NCBI GenBank assembly: GCA_021186555.1
Contig: JAJKFL010000005.1
Location: forward strand, 1,216,001-1,280,000
DNA from: Reticulitermes speratus
Lineage: Eukaryota > Arthropoda > Insecta > Blattodea > Rhinotermitidae
DNA: 64,000 nt
Reading direction: 5' to 3'
Part shown: piece after piece, positions 23,613-33,829 of the stretch
Numbering within the stretch: the stretch's first letter is position 1
Layout of the letters: every line of letters begins with the position of its first letter
Made by a program: the position numbers and the translations under genes
The notes under the pieces: model-generated
Told to the model about the DNA's origin: nothing
The model's database searches: none
What the model saw: only the letters and a program-made list of their open reading frames with translations

Positions 23613-24165
23613 CACACAGTATGTCAAAGCAAGCACAAAGCAGTCCCTCATATATTCCTGTGCACCAGACCTGATATGGATTAACGCTTAAAGCCGATAC
23701 ATGTAAACTGTCTAATTTTGTAACAAAGGAGTAAAAAGTCGTGCCGAACTCAATAAAACAAGACTTAGAGTACAGCGGGCCCACAAAAAAACGACCGACA
23801 AAACCTACATTTTACCTCTTGAAGTTTTAATATGTACCATTATTTGTTGATTTGTGATTTTGTGTAATTCACGATACGGGTACCTGATGATGGTCACAAA
23901 ATAGGGAGCCGAAACGTGTTGGACTGATTTTACTGCAAAAAGAAGTTGTATTGTATAATAAATAAGAAGTGTGCATTTTGTTGGTTTGAGAAATGCGCGA
24001 TCGAATGAAAATGCACGGTGTGAACAACATAAAGTGAATTTTTCTTCTTGTGTTTCTTCCGTCTGCCCACTGCCCCCCCCCCTACCGCTTTGCCCCTGCC
24101 AACTGCTGCAATGCTGCCCGCACAGTCCGCTCTCCTCTGCAGTCTGTGACAGCCGCTAGTCGCAC
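23613..24165. other. spacer with hammerhead-like motif
   Basis: No gene recognised; contains the motif listed at 23884-23920. The overlapping 60-100-codon frames here run into the 14-bp array. Confidence 0.4.
23884..23920 (+). ncRNA. hammerhead-like core, Penelope type
   Basis: CTGATGA is intact, then TGGTCACAAAATAGGGAGCC, then GAAACGTGTTGG. Helix II is short (GGT/GCC including a wobble). Both catalytic strings match the hammerhead consensus. The downstream AT-rich sequence and the same GAAACGTG lead-in are typical of Penelope-like ends as I know them. Helix I pairing was not found. Confidence 0.45.
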
Positions 24166-25032
24166 TTACAGCACAGCACTTACAGCGCAGCACTTACAGC
24201 GCAGCACTAATAGCACAGCACTTATAGTACAGCACTTACAACACAACACTTACAGTACAGCACTAACAACACAGCACTTACAGTGCAGCACTTACAGTAC
24301 AGCACTAACAACACAGCACTTACAGTACAGCACTTACAGTACAGCACTTACAGTACAGCACTAACAACACAGCACTTACAGTGCAGCACTTACAGTACAG
24401 CACTAACAATACAGAACTTACAGTACAGCACTAACAACACAGCACTTACAGTGCAGCACTTACAGTACAGCACTAACAACACAGCACTTACAGTGCAGCA
24501 CTTACAGTGCAGCACTTACAGTGCAGCACTTACAGTACAGCACTAACAACACAGCACTTACAGTACAGCACTAACAACACAGCACTTACAGTACAGCACT
24601 AACAACACAGCACTTACAGTACAGCACTAACAACATAGCACTTACAGTACAGCACTAACACAGCACTTACAGTACAGCACTAACAACGCAGCACTTACAG
24701 TACAGCACTAACAACACAGCACTTACAGTACAGCACTAACAACACAGCACTTAAAGTGCAGCACTTACAGCACAGCACTTACAGTACAGCACTAACAACA
24801 CAGCACTTACAGTACAGCACTAACAACATAGCACTTACAGTACAGCACTAACACAGCACTTACAGTACAGCACTAACAACGCAGCACTTACAGTACAGCA
24901 CTAACAACACAGCACTTACAGTGCAGCACTAACAACGCAGCACTTACAGTACAGCACTAACAACACAGCACTTACAGTGCAGCACTAACAACACAGCACT
25001 TACAGTGCAGCACTTACAGCACAGCACTTACA
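24166..25032. repeat. 14-bp tandem array with 28-bp dimers, about 62 copies
   Basis: Two 14-mers, CAGCACTTACAGTA and CAGCACTAACAACA, alternate over most of the array. A larger block around 24.60-24.72 kb recurs near 24.80-24.92 kb (sharing the ACATAGCACTT and CACTAACACAGC variants). Confidence 0.95.
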
Positions 25033-25139
25033 TCACTCCTCTCCCTGTAACCATGCATTATGTGAACTGTATTTAATTCCTTATCCCAGCAACTAACCGA
25101 CAAATAACGACATGGGGGAAAAGTCTTTCCTCAGACGCT

Positions 25140-25700
25140 ACTAGTTCCTCAGTCAAGAAAATCCCCCCCCCCCCCCAATTTACGGAACCCGAAAGTTCAT
25201 TGCCGTGTTTAAAACAGCACACCACTTGTCCCTATCCTGAGCCAGATAAATCCAGTCCACGATCTTCCATCCTATTCCTTTAAGATATACTTCAATAATA
25301 TCCTCCATTCTACGTACGTCCAAGTTGCTTCCTTCTTCAGGTTTCCCCACCAAAACCTTGCATCAATTGTTCTTCTTCCTCCGTACGTGCCACGTGCCCG
25401 GCCCATCTCATTTTTCTCGATTTTATCAACTGAATAATATTTGGTGAGGAGTAAAAATCATGAAGCTCCTCATCATGCAGTTTTCTCCAGTCTTCTTCCA
25501 TTACTTCCCTCCCCTTATGCCCAAATATCCCCCTCAGCACCCTAGTCTCGAACACCCTCAGCCTGTATTCTTCCCTCAAAGTTACAGACCAAGTTTCACA
25601 CCCATACAAAACATCAGACAAAATTATATTCTGCCTATTGTTATCTTTCATTGTCAGATAGCAAATGGCAAGACAAGTGATTCTATAGAGTTCCTTTTGT
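25140..25700 (-). mobile_element. LINE 3' fragment, main family, best-preserved frame
   Basis: An open frame reads DVLYGCETWSVTLREEYRLR, then VFETRVLRGIFGHKG, DWRKLHDEELHDFYSSPNII, then MRWAGHVARTEEEEQLMQGF. It is interrupted near 25337. Further left, out of frame, come remnants of the last exon-less segment (CTATCCTGAGCCAGATAAAT is the complement of the IDLAQDR codons) and the poly-C-bearing 3' tail. This copy gives the reference sequence for the segment that was amplified at 50.7-58.1 kb: SVTLREEYRLRVFETRVLRG. The RT catalytic core is missing (5' truncated). Confidence 0.85.
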
Positions 25701-25717
25701 GAGTAATACATGAACAT

Positions 25718-26590
25718 ACTTCGTCAGATTCAAGCGCTACGGATTATTCCTTCTGTCTTCTCCCAGTCAGGAATTAACTTCTGATACAACTGATAACAGT
25801 CCCTACATGGGGATCAGCCCATTGCAAGTCAACAGAAAACGGGAAAAGACTGTGAGTACAGTCCGTGCCCAGAGAAGTGTTGGACCCACGATCCCAGCGT
25901 TTAATAAGCAAGAGGACCTTCCTTATCGAAATACATAAATATTAAAGCAAAAACAGGTAGGACCGAAACTACGGATGTGATACAACACGTACGGTATATC
26001 CTATACAGTCAGGTCACGAAACAAGTAGGACCAATCATTTCCCACAGGCGACAGGACAAATCTTTGAGCAGTTACTTCATAAAACATTCAGGGTATATCT
26101 TGTATAGTCCGTTCAAAAAATATTTAGTTCATAAACACGTTGACTTCTTTACTTTAACACCTAACACAGCGGTTGACGGTCTGTTATCCCCTTTTCAAAT
26201 TCGGAAAGTCACACAATACACAACCGTCTTAAATAGCTGCATATGCAGTGTTTGCCTGTTCCTTCCAGACAAATGTTCCTGTTTAAGTTGGCCGTGGCCA
26301 CATTTAACACTGGACTGTACAGCATACGAACTTCAAGAAAGAAAGCTTTCGTAAAGTGAAACAAAACACTGCAGAAACTTCGTCTACTTTCTTAATGCAT
26401 CGTCATGGCAACAAGAAGAAAAGTTTCACGTCTTTGGCCCCAGGTCTAAAACACTCTCACTGTTGGCCCTGCTCTCTATAATGTCTCCTGAGAGAGATCT
26501 GTAGCTCTCACAGCTGTGGATATGAAGTTTTATGTGGTGTGGCATGTGACGCCGTGCAGTTTGGTACATACGCACCAACGTTTCTAATTA
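25718..26590. other. unassigned sequence
   Basis: A 125-codon plus-strand frame (25977-26354) has no known motif and weak coding character. Two phrases (GTATATCCTATACAGTC and GTATATCTTGTATAGTC, 25.99 and 26.09 kb) are similar to each other and may be a worn repeat. Confidence 0.35.
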
Positions 26591-26628
26591 ATTGATTTTC
26601 TCCACCTTTAGGATAGAAGATTCATACC

Positions 26629-26667
26629 CTGAAGATGAAGGCAGTATGTTCCTCCGAAACGCTGGTA
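26629..26667 (+). ncRNA. hammerhead-like core, Penelope type
   Basis: An intact CTGAAGA is followed by helix II GAAGG...CCTC (one bulge), GAAAC, a mini helix III (AC-GCTG-GT) and A at the cleavage site. Downstream, CGGCGTCACTTCCCACAAAA resembles the flank of the 39.4-kb copy (CGGTGTCACATCCCAGAAGA), so flank and motif travel together. This is one of the better cores in the window. Confidence 0.5.
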
Positions 26668-26942
26668 TCCAGCCACCAGGTTACACGGCGTCACTTCCCA
26701 CAAAACCTGTTGTCTATCTTCATTCAGAGCCTATTACAGCATTCAACCCTCCGTCTGACAATTTACGGCAACAGATGTCACTGCACTTGAGAAGTGAAAC
26801 AACTGTACCTAATTTTTTTTGTTTTATAAAGACAACAAGCTTGAAACGAAGAACCGATAACATTAATTGAGATCCCAAGTACAGCATTTATTTAAACAGC
26901 AATTTACATGCAATGAAAATGGAAGAATTGTATCAGTGAATA
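26668..26942. other. flank of hammerhead-like repeat, then unassigned
   Basis: The first 50 nt match the flank of the 39.4-kb copy. Beyond that nothing is recognised. Confidence 0.35.
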
Positions 26943-27020
26943 CAGGGCATACACAAAAGAATGGTGCGGTTTCAACAGTGAATACTGTTGAAACTGCACC
27001 ATTCTTTTGTGTATGCCCTG
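26943..27020. mobile_element. 78-bp hairpin MITE, copy 3
   Basis: Same ends as copies 1, 2, 4 and 5; TA at 26941-26942 and 27021-27022. The arms differ by one base (GGTTTCAACAG versus CTGTTGAAACT). Confidence 0.85.
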
Positions 27021-27974
27021 TATTATAGCATCTCGATGCTGTAAACTGTGTGTGCTAAACAATTCGCAATAACTGAATGCGTATGCGGTAATGGAATCAA
27101 CGATGCATAAATTATTAAGAAATTTTAGTTATCTAATAACTTACAAACATTTTAACAGTGAAAAAGTGGAAAAGGGAAAGAATTAGAACATAATAAACAG
27201 ACAAGTACTGAATTCAGGTAGACAAACTCACATAATTTTCTAGATTCATTTATTATTGTGTACCTAATTATGACTAAATAATTTTATATTATTTTTTAAC
27301 ATTGTCAATCTGTTGTCATTAGCAGTACAACGGACGTACACTGGCAAACACCTGGTGTTGCCAGCACATCCAAACAACTGTACTTGAAACTCAACTAATG
27401 AACACAGTCGTAATTTGTATTTGTCATATTGTAAATACTGTCAAAATGTTATTGTACTAATCACAAAAAACACTGACGATGGCCCAATGTAGAGCCGAAA
27501 CACCTAAATCGTCATACGTGTTGCCGGTTAATAAACGGCTTAAGTTGTTACACCGTATAGGCCTATCTGTACAGGTCCGCTGATGCAGCTGACGTCACTT
27601 CCGTCACTCATCATCCATTTCCTCGTATTTCATGTTTTTATTTCGTCACTCCAGAATGAACGTAATATGCAAATTATTTGTCTCAAGAATTGTTTGTGAA
27701 GTCAGGCAACTGGATGATTGCAAGAAAGTGACAACTTAAGACAGGGAAAACAACGCACATTTACGAGACATCAAGGACAAAAGGCGTTGAAGTTGGCGAC
27801 AAAGTGGGGTAGTAGGATCTGACGATATGAATATGGATGAAGCAGACGAAGGTGGAGGTCTAAATGTAATAGTGGCATCACTGATGGTGGGTAAATAACA
27901 CAAGGACGAGGGCTGCATGTGGCTGATACTGTGTTCAGAGGAGCTAGTTGTTTTTGGATTGTGTAAGTTTCTAA
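27021..27974. other. AT-rich spacer with a hammerhead-like motif
   Basis: No gene seen. AT-rich to about 27.3 kb; the motif at 27473 is listed separately. The 60-codon minus frame at 27736-27918 is low-complexity (Ser/Thr/Pro) and unconvincing. Confidence 0.4.
27473..27520 (+). ncRNA. hammerhead-like core, Penelope type
   Basis: CTGACGA is intact, followed by T, helix II GGC...GCC (3 bp, could extend by a wobble) and GAAAC. GTC (27511-27513) or GTT (27519-27521) is available as cleavage triplet. AACAC just before the core can pair with GTGTT (27517-27521) as a short helix I. Resemblance in layout to the 23.88-kb copy supports a common repeat family. Confidence 0.45.
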
Positions 27975-28232
27975 AACCTAGTGGTAAATATACTTACGCA
28001 AGAAGTGACCATCTTGCGTAGAAACTGCCTTCTGAAACACGTGATTGAAGGAAAGTTAGAACGAAGGATAGAAATGACGGGACGACGAGGGAGAAGACGT
28101 AAGCAGCTACTGGATGACCTTAAGGAAAAGAGAAGATACTGGAAATTGAAAGAGGAAGCACTAGATCGCACCCTGTGGAGAACTCGCTTTGGAAGAGGTT
28201 ACGGACCTGTCGTAAGACAGACTGCAGAATGA
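27975..28232 (+). mobile_element. LINE ORF C-terminus, third family (RGRRRKQLLDDLKE type)
   Basis: An 83-codon frame reads MVNILTQEVTILRRNCLLKH, VIEGKLERRIEMTGRRGRRR, KQLLDDLKEKRRYWKLKEEA, LDRTLWRTRFGRGYGPVVRQ, TAE-stop. This is a C-terminal segment I know from many insect non-LTR retrotransposon proteins. The frame is intact but truncated at the 5' side, so no RT catalytic residues are present. The last 13 codons, from GRGYGPVVRQTAE through the stop, have been expanded into the 39-bp array that follows directly. An unexpanded relative of the same tail lies at 38.01-38.08 kb. Confidence 0.75.
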
Positions 28233-28745
28233 AGAGACTACGGAGCTGTCGTAAGACAGACTGCAGAATGAAGAGACTACGGACCTGTCGTAAGACAGAC
28301 TGCAGAATGAAGAGACTACGGACCTGTCGTAAGACAGACTGCAGAATGAAGAGACTACGGACCTGTCGTAAGACAGACTGCAGAATGAAGAGACTACGGA
28401 CCTGTCGTAAGACAGACTGCAGAATGAAGAGACTACGGACCTGTCGTAAGACAGACTGCAGAATGAAGAGACTACGGACCTGTCGTAAGACAGACTGCAG
28501 AATGAAGAGACTACGGACCTGTCGTAAGACAGACTGCAGAATGAAGAGGCTACGGACCTGTCGTAAGACAGACTGCAGAATGAAGAGACTACGGACCTGT
28601 CGTAAGACAGACTGCAGAATGAAGAGGTTACGGACCTGTCGTAAGACAGACTGCAGAATGAAGAGACTACGGACCTGTCGTAAGACAGACTGCAGAATGA
28701 AGAGACTACGGACCTGTCGTAAGACAGACTGCAGAATGAATGAAT
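28190..28745 (+). repeat. 39-bp tandem array derived from the LINE stop-codon region, about 14 copies
   Basis: The unit is AAGAGACTACGGACCTGTCG + TAAGACAGACTGCAGAATG. The first unit is continuous with the LINE frame (GRGYGPVVRQTAE-stop), and each unit carries the LINE's terminal TGA in the LINE frame. Copies are nearly identical (A/G and GAG/GGC variants only). The 190- and 217-codon frames on the two strands are by-products of the 13-codon period. Confidence 0.95.
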
Positions 28746-28983
28746 GAAATGAAATATACTTACCAAATGCTGTAAAATTAATAAACTCCCAATTCTGTCC
28801 AAAAAAAGTGTCATTTATATTTCATTTAATTCTAACAAAAATTAGCAATCGTATCAAAATTGTACCTACAAACAGGCTAAGACCGTATCCTGCTAAATAC
28901 TGACCTGTTGCCCTCTTATTCCCCTATCGTATTGCAAGCAGCTTCGCTAAATTCCGTCCATATTAATTATACAATTTGTCCCT
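28746..28983. other. unassigned spacer after the 39-bp array
   Basis: Begins ATGAATGAAATGAAATATAC, possibly the original 3' tail of the LINE. No gene seen. Confidence 0.35.
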
Positions 28984-29069
28984 TTTATCGTGTCCCTGAG
29001 CACTGTAGCTGTCCCGGCTGATGCAGGCTCTCTGTACGACAAAACTGCCGTGTTCGGAGACACGATAAA
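28984..29069. mobile_element. dispersed repeat with inverted ends, relative of 0.55 and 58.6 kb
   Basis: TTTATCGTGTCCCTGAGCAC (28984-29003) is matched by the inverted GTGTTCGGAGACACGATAAA (about 29050-29069). The inner GTAGCTGTCCCGGCTGATGC resembles segments at 0.76 kb and 58.65 kb. Class unknown. Confidence 0.4.
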
Positions 29070-30784
29070 GTAAATATTCTATATATAAAAAATTAGTTCC
29101 TACCTCACAGAGAACATAACTGTGCTCACTATAAAGACCAATTTGTTATTGCTGACCACGAGAGTCATGATTCATAACAGCTAGTAGCACTACCGACAGT
29201 TAACACTGGCTGACTCCTGGTCAAAACGCCGTAGCTGATTCTGTGTAACTATGTGTGTATGAAATCAATATTTCTCGACCGCCCAATCTTCACTTCAGTA
29301 TTGTGCCACTACAGTCCAAGCCACAGTGGGATTATGCAGCAACTTCCACTTTACAGATGGAATTTACTTCAAGCTTCACCCCTCACAAGAACTGAACTTT
29401 ATGAAATGGTGAGATCTCCGAGCTAATTACTTTACAAACGCACACACATCCGTTTCAGAAGTCTCAGAGGCCAACGGAACCCTCCGACAGGAACGCACAA
29501 TAAAGTGTTAACATTTACAAGCGACCTCAGGGTACAAGAATGCCCCGCTCGTCCTTCAGTTAATATGACGGCGAAATTAAAGGTGTTCATTTGGTGATAA
29601 TGGCTTGAGACAGGGCACGTGGAATTTGGATTTTGTCGGTGAAGGTGACGCATAAAATTTAAAAAAAAAAAAAAAATTTCGTGACCTTTAGAGCAGGGGT
29701 TTCACTGCTGCAGTACGACTTTCATCTCCATAATGTATTAAATTTCGGTTCATCCCTCACAGTAAAACCACAGTTATGTTACATAAAGACCAGCCTGTTA
29801 ATGGTGTAAACAGATGTAAATAGGTGTCAATTGCTACAATCACACTAAACACACACGCACCCACAAATTCTGTGGGCGTAATGTAAAGGTTCATAAAAAA
29901 TGTAGCGTAATGTAAAGGTTCATAACATATGTAGGGTACATAGTAAGCACTTTTCTCGACAACAGCATAAAGCCTTTAACGGTTAGGCACTAATAAAATT
30001 ATCACATAATTAAACAGCCAAACATAAACGTGAAATAAACTTCTCTTTGATTAATTAAGCCCTACGCAATTGAAGGTGTAGCTCCACTTATTCTTAATCT
30101 TGGCAGTAATTGTGACGAGTGGTAAGCTTCATGCCTCCTCGTCTTTTTCTCAGAAGAAAGGTTTTCAGATATCCACTGATCAAGGAGCTGGGTGGGCCCC
30201 AGGGCCAATCTAGTCAGCTACCGTGAGGTCAAGACAATCGAACTCCGATAACGGTGGTCTGGCCCTTAGCCTTGTCGTCAAACCATAAAATAAGCTCTAA
30301 ATCTGAGGCTTCTTGCTTGGATGCAGATTAGTTGCGGGTGCTGTTTGGGTCATAATGTCAGAGTGGTTCACGGTTTTGAGCCATGGACAAGGAAGTCTGA
30401 GAGCCAGTGACCTTGAAGGAAACTACCTTAAATGTTCGTGTCTTCCTTTGAATGCACAAAGGTCTCTTCAAGCACGCTGACACAAAAATTTCAAAGTAAC
30501 TGAGGAATTGAAAGGCTATTTATGGAACCTGGATTTGCTGTCCGAGAGAGAAGCTCAAATAGAATGTGTATATATAAGGAACTGTTAAACTTATATCTTT
30601 AGGATTACAGTTGTTATAACTCAAACTGTTACCTAATTTCTGTTCGCGCTTACAGCAGCAGCCTTCAACATCTCTGCTATACAAAAGTTCGTAACTGAAT
30701 GTTTGTTCTATTCTTTCTAACTTTCTTGTTTAATTTAATTTGTCAGGCATGAAACTTTTACATTTCTCACCTCCACCGTCGTGC
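29070..30784. other. 1.7-kb unassigned region
   Basis: No gene recognised. Landmarks: a poly-A run at 29660-29677; a short direct repeat GTAATGTAAAGGTTCATAA at about 29878 and 29910; and a possible SINE-body relic at 30195-30225 (GCTGGGTGGGCCCCAGGGCC, like GCTGGGTGGACCCCAGGGCC at 38.98 kb). Confidence 0.4.
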
Positions 30785-31517
30785 TAGACCTCCTTGTAGT
30801 ACATGGCACGGTGGCACATAATTCTATACCTCCTTGTAGTATATGGCAAGGTGGCACATACATTCTATACCTCCTTGTAGTATATGGCACGGTGGCACAT
30901 ACATTCTAGACCTCCTTGTAGTATATGGCACGGTGGCACATACATTCTATATCTCCTTGTAGTATATGGCACGGTGGCACATACATTCTATACCTCCTTG
31001 TAGTACATGGCACGGTGGCACATACATTCTATACCTCCTTGTAGTATATGGCACGGTGGCACATACATTCTATATCTCATTGTAGTATATGGCACGGTGG
31101 CACATACATTCTAGACCTCCTTGTAGTATATGGCACGGTGGCACATACATTCTATATCTCCTTGTAGTATATGGCACGGTGGTACATACATTCTAGACCT
31201 CCTTGTAGTACATGGCACAGTGGAACATACATTCTAGACCTCCTTGTAGTACATGGCACGGTGGTACATACATTCTAGACCTCCTTGTAGTATATGGCAC
31301 GGTGGCACATACATTCTAGACCTCCTTGTAGTACATGGCACGGTGGAACATACATTCTAGACCTCCTTGTAGTACATGGCACGGTGGCACATACATTCTA
31401 GACCTCCTTGTAGTACATGGCACGGTGGCACATACATTCTAGACCTCCTTGTAGTACATGGCACGGTGGCACATAATTCTAGACCTCCTTGTAGTACATG
31501 GCACGGTGGCACATAAT
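30785..31517. repeat. 41-bp tandem array, block 1, about 18 copies
   Basis: The unit is ACCTCCTTGTAGTATATGGC + ACGGTGGCACATACATTCTAG with TACATGG and TATATCTCC variants. The last copies lack three bases (CACATAATTCTAG), as does the first. The same family forms block 2 at 32.47-33.04 kb. Confidence 0.96.
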
Positions 31518-32059
31518 GTAACAGATATATAAAGTATTCTGGCACTTTGTTCATTGTTTGCTGTAGATTCAATGAACGTTGGCACTATAACAGAATCTGC
31601 TGGTGGTTGTTGCGGCACCGTCCTCTTGATGGTGTGTAGATAAGTACAGTTGTAGACTGACGAGAACACATTTGATCTTGACAGTGGTGGAGTTAGGAAA
31701 CTCAGAGCGTTGCAAGTTTGCGAGCAGCATCGGATAGATTCAATAAAAATGCACTGGACTGCAGTGTAGTGTGCTTTGTGCGTGAAACTTGGAATTGTGC
31801 ATAAATTTTAATTTATCATTCTTATAAACTAAAGGCCTAACAAATGGTGATCAATGATGAATGATAGATGCAGTGATAAAGACTTATGTTCCTGAGAGGA
31901 CCTACATATGTTCTCAGGAACGTTAGCCCAAGATAAGTTTCCACATCCATGTTTTCAAGGTCAAGACTGTTCTCATCAGTCGGGAACAGTGATTTTCTTC
32001 AGTCTATGGTGTGTTCCTTGAAACTGAGTTCCTCAGCCTGATTTTAATAAACCCGAAAG
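31518..32059. other. unassigned spacer between 41-bp blocks
   Basis: No gene seen. A short inverted pair (AGACTTATGTTCCTGAGAGG / ATGTTCTCAGGAACGTTAGC, about 31.88-31.93 kb) is present. Confidence 0.35.
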
Positions 32060-32290
32060 GCGTGATTTGAGGCTTCCGCCGTGGTGTAAATAAGGCCGTC
32101 GCTCTTCTGGGATGTTATACAACTTTTATTGGTAGTTGGATACCAACGTTTCGGGACAGCCTATCAGTACCATCTTCAAGGGCCAAGGATTTGCTTTACC
32201 CTTGAAGATGGTACTGATAGGCTTACCGAAACGTCGGTATCCAACTACCATTCAACTTTGTATAAGAACCCAGAAGAGAGAAGACACACC
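32060..32290. mobile_element. head-to-head pair of hammerhead-like Penelope-type repeats
   Basis: Two copies face outward from a 16-nt loop. The left copy (minus) has CTTGAAGA, helix II GGTAC...GTCCC with one mismatch, then GAAACGTTGGTA. The right copy (plus) has CTTGAAGA, helix II GGTA...TACC, then GAAACGTCGGTA. Arms pair from about 32131-32182 with 32199-32249. After a diverged patch, CTCTTCTGGGATGTTATAC (32102 on) pairs with the complement ending near 32279. Both cores have U in place of C3 (TTGAAGA). The left outer flank (GGCTTCCGCCGTGGTGTAAA, minus) matches the flank of the 3.98-kb copy. Confidence 0.6.
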
Positions 32291-32439
32291 CAAACGTGAT
32301 AATCGAGTTTGTCATGTTGGTGGCGCCTATGACGTATGCTCTCTTTTGGAATGTGACGTCATGTGCTCAAAAGTGCACCGACGTTTCAGAGTATCTGCTG
32401 CTTCCATAATTATTACAGTGTTCACAAAAGCCCGCAAAG

Positions 32440-32474
32440 TGACCGTATTACAATCCAGTACAAACAGCCCGCAC
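32440..32474 (+). repeat. 35-bp direct repeat, left copy
   Basis: The 35-bp segment beginning TGACCGTATTACAATCCAGT and ending ACAGCCCGCAC is identical to the copy at 33042-33076. The two copies bracket the second 41-bp block exactly, like a target-site duplication. Confidence 0.9.
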
Positions 32475-33041
32475 GGTGGCACATACATTCTATACCTCCT
32501 TGTAGTATATGGCACGGTGTCTCATATATTTTAGACCTCCTTGTAGTACATGGCACGGTGGCACATACATTCTAGACCTCATTGTAGTATATGGCACGGT
32601 GGCACATACATTCTAGACCTCCTTGTAGTATATGGCACGGTGGCACATACATTCTAGACCTCCTTGTAGTATATGGCACGGTGGCACATACATTCTAGAC
32701 CTCATTGTAGTATATGGCACGGTGGCACATACATTCTAGACCTCCTTGTAGTATATGGCACGGTGTCTCATACATTCTAGACCTCCTTGTAGTATATGGC
32801 ACGGTGGCACATACATTCTAGACCTCCTTGTAGTATATGGCACGGTGGCACATACATTCTAGACCTCATTGTAGTATATGGCACGGTGGCACATACATTC
32901 TAGACCTCCTTGTAGTATATGGCACGGTGTCTCATACATTCTAGACCTCCTTGTAGTATATGGCACGGTGTCTCATACATTCTAGACCTCCTTGTAGTAC
33001 ATGGCACGGTGGCACATACATTCTAGACCCCCTTGTAGTAT
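32475..33041. repeat. 41-bp tandem array, block 2, about 14 copies
   Basis: Same unit as block 1 plus a sub-variant with ACGGTGTCTCATACATT, which recurs in a patterned order. It begins within a unit (GGTGGCACATAC) and ends within a unit (CCTTGTAGTA). It is bracketed by the 35-bp direct repeat. Confidence 0.96.
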
Positions 33042-33076
33042 TGACCGTATTACAATCCAGTACAAACAGCCCGCAC
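33042..33076 (+). repeat. 35-bp direct repeat, right copy
   Basis: Identical to 32440-32474. The sequence continues CATTAACGCCTGC, presumably the original continuation of the pre-insertion locus. Confidence 0.9.
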
Positions 33077-33237
33077 CATTAACGCCTGCTACCAAAATAT
33101 CAGTTCCAATACTGCGGCACCATTCACGATACACCAACTGAACACTGCATTATCAGGTTTGCATAAAATTGTTATTTCATTCCTGCAGCACACTCAGTCC
33201 TTTTTTTAAATTAGTAAGCATAACAATACAGTCAAAG

Positions 33238-33545
33238 AACCGGGGTAGCTCAGTCGGTATAGTATCAAGGCTATGGGATGAAGAAACGAAGAATTGTGGC
33301 TCGTTTCCCGGTAGGGTCAAGACATTTATTTCTTGTCCAAAACGTTCAGTCCGGCTCTGGGGTCCACCGTGCCTCATATTCAATGATTATAGGGGTTCTT
33401 CCCAGGGGGTAAAGCGGCCAGGGCCTAAAGATGACCACGCAATCCCTTCTAGTGCCAACGTTAAAAATGCGTGGAGCTATACTTCCATTCAACTGTGTGC
33501 CTTCATGACGTGTCTGGGACAATGTACCCTTCAAAATACAGGGAA
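33238..33545 (+). mobile_element. tRNA-headed SINE, CCGGGGTAGCTCAGTCGG type
   Basis: The A box is GGTAGCTCAGTCGGTATAG (about 33244) and a worn B box is GGCTCGTTTCCCGGTAGG. The body includes CCAGGGGGTAAAGCGGCCAG and TCTAGTGCCAACGTTAAAAA, shared in order with the 11.95- and 61.68-kb copies. The head start matches the SINE entering at the right end of the window. Confidence 0.75.
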
Positions 33546-33829
33546 GACTAGACATTGAAAATCAGCTGTTTTTTTTTTCATCTTCGTGTTGCTTAGTCTT
33601 TCTTAGGTCCAAATATTCCGTTTTAAGCTTAAAACGGTGACTCCTTTTATAGCTTACTGCAACATTGCAAAATTTAAAAAAATGCAATACTTCGTACAAA
33701 ACTACAGTTTTGTTTGCTGTTCAATTTTACGTGAATTTATTTCATTTTGTACGAACCGTTCATAAATTGTCTTAAAAATGTCAAGGTCTAAATACGTTCG
33801 CAAAATATTTGCACAGAAATTCGTATGTA
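33546..33829. other. unassigned AT-rich spacer
   Basis: A poly-T run lies at 33569-33578 and a small inverted pair (CCGTTTTAAGC/GCTTAAAACGG, 33618-33639) is present. No gene seen. Confidence 0.4.

Noticed and set aside
27981..28232. Host gene encoding an 83-residue basic protein
   Set aside because: The sequence is the C-terminus of a LINE polyprotein; a second truncated copy is at 38.0 kb.
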